Source: Shimazuella alba (lineage in GTDB: Bacteria; Bacillota; Bacilli; Thermoactinomycetales; Thermoactinomycetaceae). Taken from it: DNA of 64,000 bases. This document shows positions 62,371 through 64,000 of the stretch, piece after piece. Positions within the stretch are counted from its first letter, which is position 1, and every line of letters begins with the position of its first letter. The notes under the pieces were generated by a model. It made no database searches. It saw nothing but the letters and a program-made list of their open reading frames with translations, and was not told the DNA's origin. Both the position numbers and the translations under genes were made by a program. The stretch spans positions 62,001 to 126,000 of the forward strand of contig NZ_WUUL01000001.1 in NCBI RefSeq assembly GCF_009831235.1, read 5' to 3'.

Positions 62371-63541
62371 TGTAAGGCACCCCCTGGTATACGAGTTGAC
62401 CCTGAATCATCGTGATATTTACATCAAAGTTATCGGATAATACTACTATATCAGCATCTTTTCCTATTTCTAAACTACCTTTTGCTACATCGATACCTAA
62501 TTTTTTTGCAGGTGCAGTGGCAGCCATGTAGACTGCGTCTACGATAGAAGTACCAACTGTTTCTATCATGTTTTGTACAGCTCTGTTTAATGTAAGTGTA
62601 CTACCAGCTAAGGTACCATCATCCAAACGTGCAATACATCGATGTACATTTACCTTTTGCCCACCTAAATCAAATGTGCCGTCCCCCATTCCAACAGCAC
62701 GCATTCCATCACTTATAAGAAGAAATTTTTCTCGGGTTTTTTGTTCAAAAGCTATTTTAACGGCGCTTGGATGAACATGAACCATATCAGCAATGACATC
62801 ACAAGTAGCCTCGTGATTGAATAGTGCACTTCCCACTGCACCAGGTTCACGATGATGCAATCCACTCATCGCATTAAACAGGTGTGTAAAGTGATTAGCC
62901 CCAGCAATTAGTCCTTGATTAGCTTCTTCAATCGTTGCGTCTGTATGCCCAATGGAACAAATCGTACCTTGTGAGGTGAGCAAACGAATTGCTTCCAATG
63001 CGTTGGGAATCTCTGGTGCTAAAGTAACCACTTTTAACTTTTCTTGTAGTAAATCTAATATTGGCTGAAGATTGAATTGGGTAGGATGTAAGATATCATC
63101 CTCTTTCTGAGCCCCCTTTTGCTTTGGACTTATAAAGGGTCCTTCCAGATGAACGCCGATTAATTGTGCATATGGTTCCTTCCTTTTCTGGTAGTCCAGT
63201 ACAGCTCGCAAAGCTTGCATAATCTTCGCGATCGGCATAGTCATTGTAGTAGCCAAAAAACTAGTAACACCATAACTACATAAACTTTTGGCTATCCCTT
63301 GAAGAGAATCCACATTTCCATCCATGACATCTAAGTTGGCATTGCCATGAACATGGATATCTATCATGCCTGGAATGATCAGGCTATTTGGATAAGAAAT
63401 AATCTTCATTTCCGGGTCGTTACCACTAAAATCAGTTTGACTACCTACAAATATGATTTTCTTATCCTCAACTACCACCAATCCATCTTCGATGCAGTGG
63501 TGTTTAGTGACAACTTTTCCTAAAAAAGCAGTTCTCGACAT
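62363..63541 (-). CDS. nagA: N-acetylglucosamine-6-phosphate deacetylase
   Basis: A 392-residue amidohydrolase that removes acetate from GlcNAc-6-P. The motifs are PGMIDIHVHGN (metal His pair), HLEGPFISPKQKGAQ, SIGHTDAT and THLFNAMSGLHHREPG, with the Asp in LISDG. ATG start. It is the first gene of the nagA-nagB-ptsI-nagE operon. Confidence 0.96.
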   Translation of the reverse strand: MSRTAFLGKVVTKHHCIEDGLVVVEDKKIIFVGSQTDFSGNDPEMKIISYPNSLIIPGMIDIHVHGNANLDVMDGNVDSLQGIAKSLCSYGVTSFLATTMTMPIAKIMQALRAVLDYQKRKEPYAQLIGVHLEGPFISPKQKGAQKEDDILHPTQFNLQPILDLLQEKLKVVTLAPEIPNALEAIRLLTSQGTICSIGHTDATIEEANQGLIAGANHFTHLFNAMSGLHHREPGAVGSALFNHEATCDVIADMVHVHPSAVKIAFEQKTREKFLLISDGMRAVGMGDGTFDLGGQKVNVHRCIARLDDGTLAGSTLTLNRAVQNMIETVGTSIVDAVYMAATAPAKKLGIDVAKGSLEIGKDADIVVLSDNFDVNITMIQGQLVYQGVPYSD

Positions 63542-63841
63542 TGTAAAAACACCTACTTTAATGTGATCGATAAAATTTCGACACCTGCTTGTATCTTATC
63601 AAGTTAAATCATTTCCTGCTAAATAACGATTTCTTGATTTGTGATGATTGATAATGACAGAAGACGATAGCCAGCACGATTTTATTAATTTAATGTTACA
63701 TACATTTCGATTAGAAAAATGCTCACCTTACTCAATCAGAGAAAAAATCCCTCATCGTTCCATTACTTTGCTTTCAGTAGATTTTTATCGCAGCTACGTC
63801 ACTACGTTAATCTGGAGGAATAGCATGATCTGTTACTTACT
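63542..63841. other. nagA promoter region
   Basis: No gene is supported. It contains the palindromic site at 63588-63603. A plus-strand frame at 63648-63845 has no ribosome site. Confidence 0.5.
63588..63603. promoter_or_regulatory. Possible NagR-type operator upstream of nagA
   Basis: CTTGTATCTTATCAAG is a near-palindrome resembling GntR-family NagR/YvoA (dre) sites such as TTGTATAGACAA. No nagR gene is in the window. Confidence 0.35.
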
Positions 63842-64000
63842 TTAGGTATCTTCACCTTTTTGTAACAATCGATTAATATCAATAGAAAGTAAAGCTATCT
63901 CATCCTTATTTGGAATTATCTCCAAACGTTTTTCGATTAACCAAAATAGTCTCTGAGAATATTGGAATGCTACTGGTATGTTTGTCTCGATGCTAGAGAG
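63842..64000 (-). CDS. PRD-domain transcriptional antiterminator/regulator, 3' end only
   Basis: The last 52 codons of a gene that continues past the window edge. The sequence LFWLIEKRLEIIPNKDEIALLSIDINRLL matches the final helices of PTS-regulation domains (PRD) in LicT/GlcT/SacY-type antiterminators. Just upstream of nagA in the same direction, it probably controls the nag-pts genes in response to PTS phosphorylation. Partial, so the class is uncertain. Confidence 0.6.
   Translation of the reverse strand, partial: LSSIETNIPVAFQYSQRLFWLIEKRLEIIPNKDEIALLSIDINRLLQKGEDT

Overview
The window reads as chromosome of a low-GC, endospore-forming Firmicute of the order Bacillales. Evidence: a long run of sporulation genes (dacB-spmA-spmB, sleB-ypeB, seaA/YIEGIA, yphE/yphF-like genes, spoIVA), resBCDE, gudB/ypdA (bacillithiol redox), mtrB (TRAP), a T-box leader, AGGAGG-type ribosome sites and frequent TTG/GTG starts. 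Gene neighbourhoods match the Bacillus subtilis blocks dacB-spmAB-rluB-res, ypbH-gudB-ypdA, and cmk-plsC-rpsA-der-plsY-gpsA-yphEF-spoIVA-hbs-folE-mtrB-hep-men-ndk. The futalosine-pathway menaquinone genes mqnA and mqnP replace the classical arrangement. That suggests a deeper Bacillales lineage such as Thermoactinomycetaceae; this placement is inference.

Layout. 1-1500: accessory DNA with a recombinase tail, one small gene and palindromes. 1567-10095: sporulation (dacB, spmA, spmB), rluB, then cytochrome c maturation and its two-component regulator (resB, resC, resD, resE; resA absent). 10450-13275: a frameshifted foreign-looking gene, a hydrolase/TetR pair with its operator, and an SDR enzyme. 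13324-16382: serA plus a class V aminotransferase behind a T-box leader with a probable Ser (AGC) specifier. 16383-19934: a candidate structured RNA, holB, an orphan gene containing a perfect 22-bp-arm hairpin, and ppa. 20026-25039: ferredoxin, a membrane protein, mecA-like ypbH, gudB, ypdA and small genes. 25182-30059: sleB-ypeB, then cmk-plsC-rpsA. 30063-32998: decayed mobile and germination genes. 32999-43096: yphA-seaA-cap protein, der-plsY-gpsA, a probable spore protein, yphE, a mobile-element scar, yphF, spoIVA, hbs and folE. 43097-48607: an orphan gene, tRNA-Pro, mtrB, and the hepS-menG-mqnP-mqnA-hepT quinone cluster with ndk. 48716-52695: a methyltransferase, an orphan locus, yvbH, and a complete IS231-like element with an 11-bp target duplication. 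52884-56743: a MerR-MFS-CocE hydrolase unit with a MerR-type promoter. 57355-64000: N-acetylglucosamine use (BadF-type kinase, nagA-nagB-ptsI-nagE, and the end of a PRD antiterminator).

The strongest unusual signals are: a MerR regulator with no standard start codon in frame; two related decayed IS605/TnpB-like right ends, one lying between yphE and yphF and cutting yphF off from a normal ribosome site; a branched RNA-like fold upstream of holB; a perfect hairpin inside a coding sequence; and three compositionally foreign single genes placed at core-gene junctions. I did not find a clear-cut new defence or CRISPR-like system.
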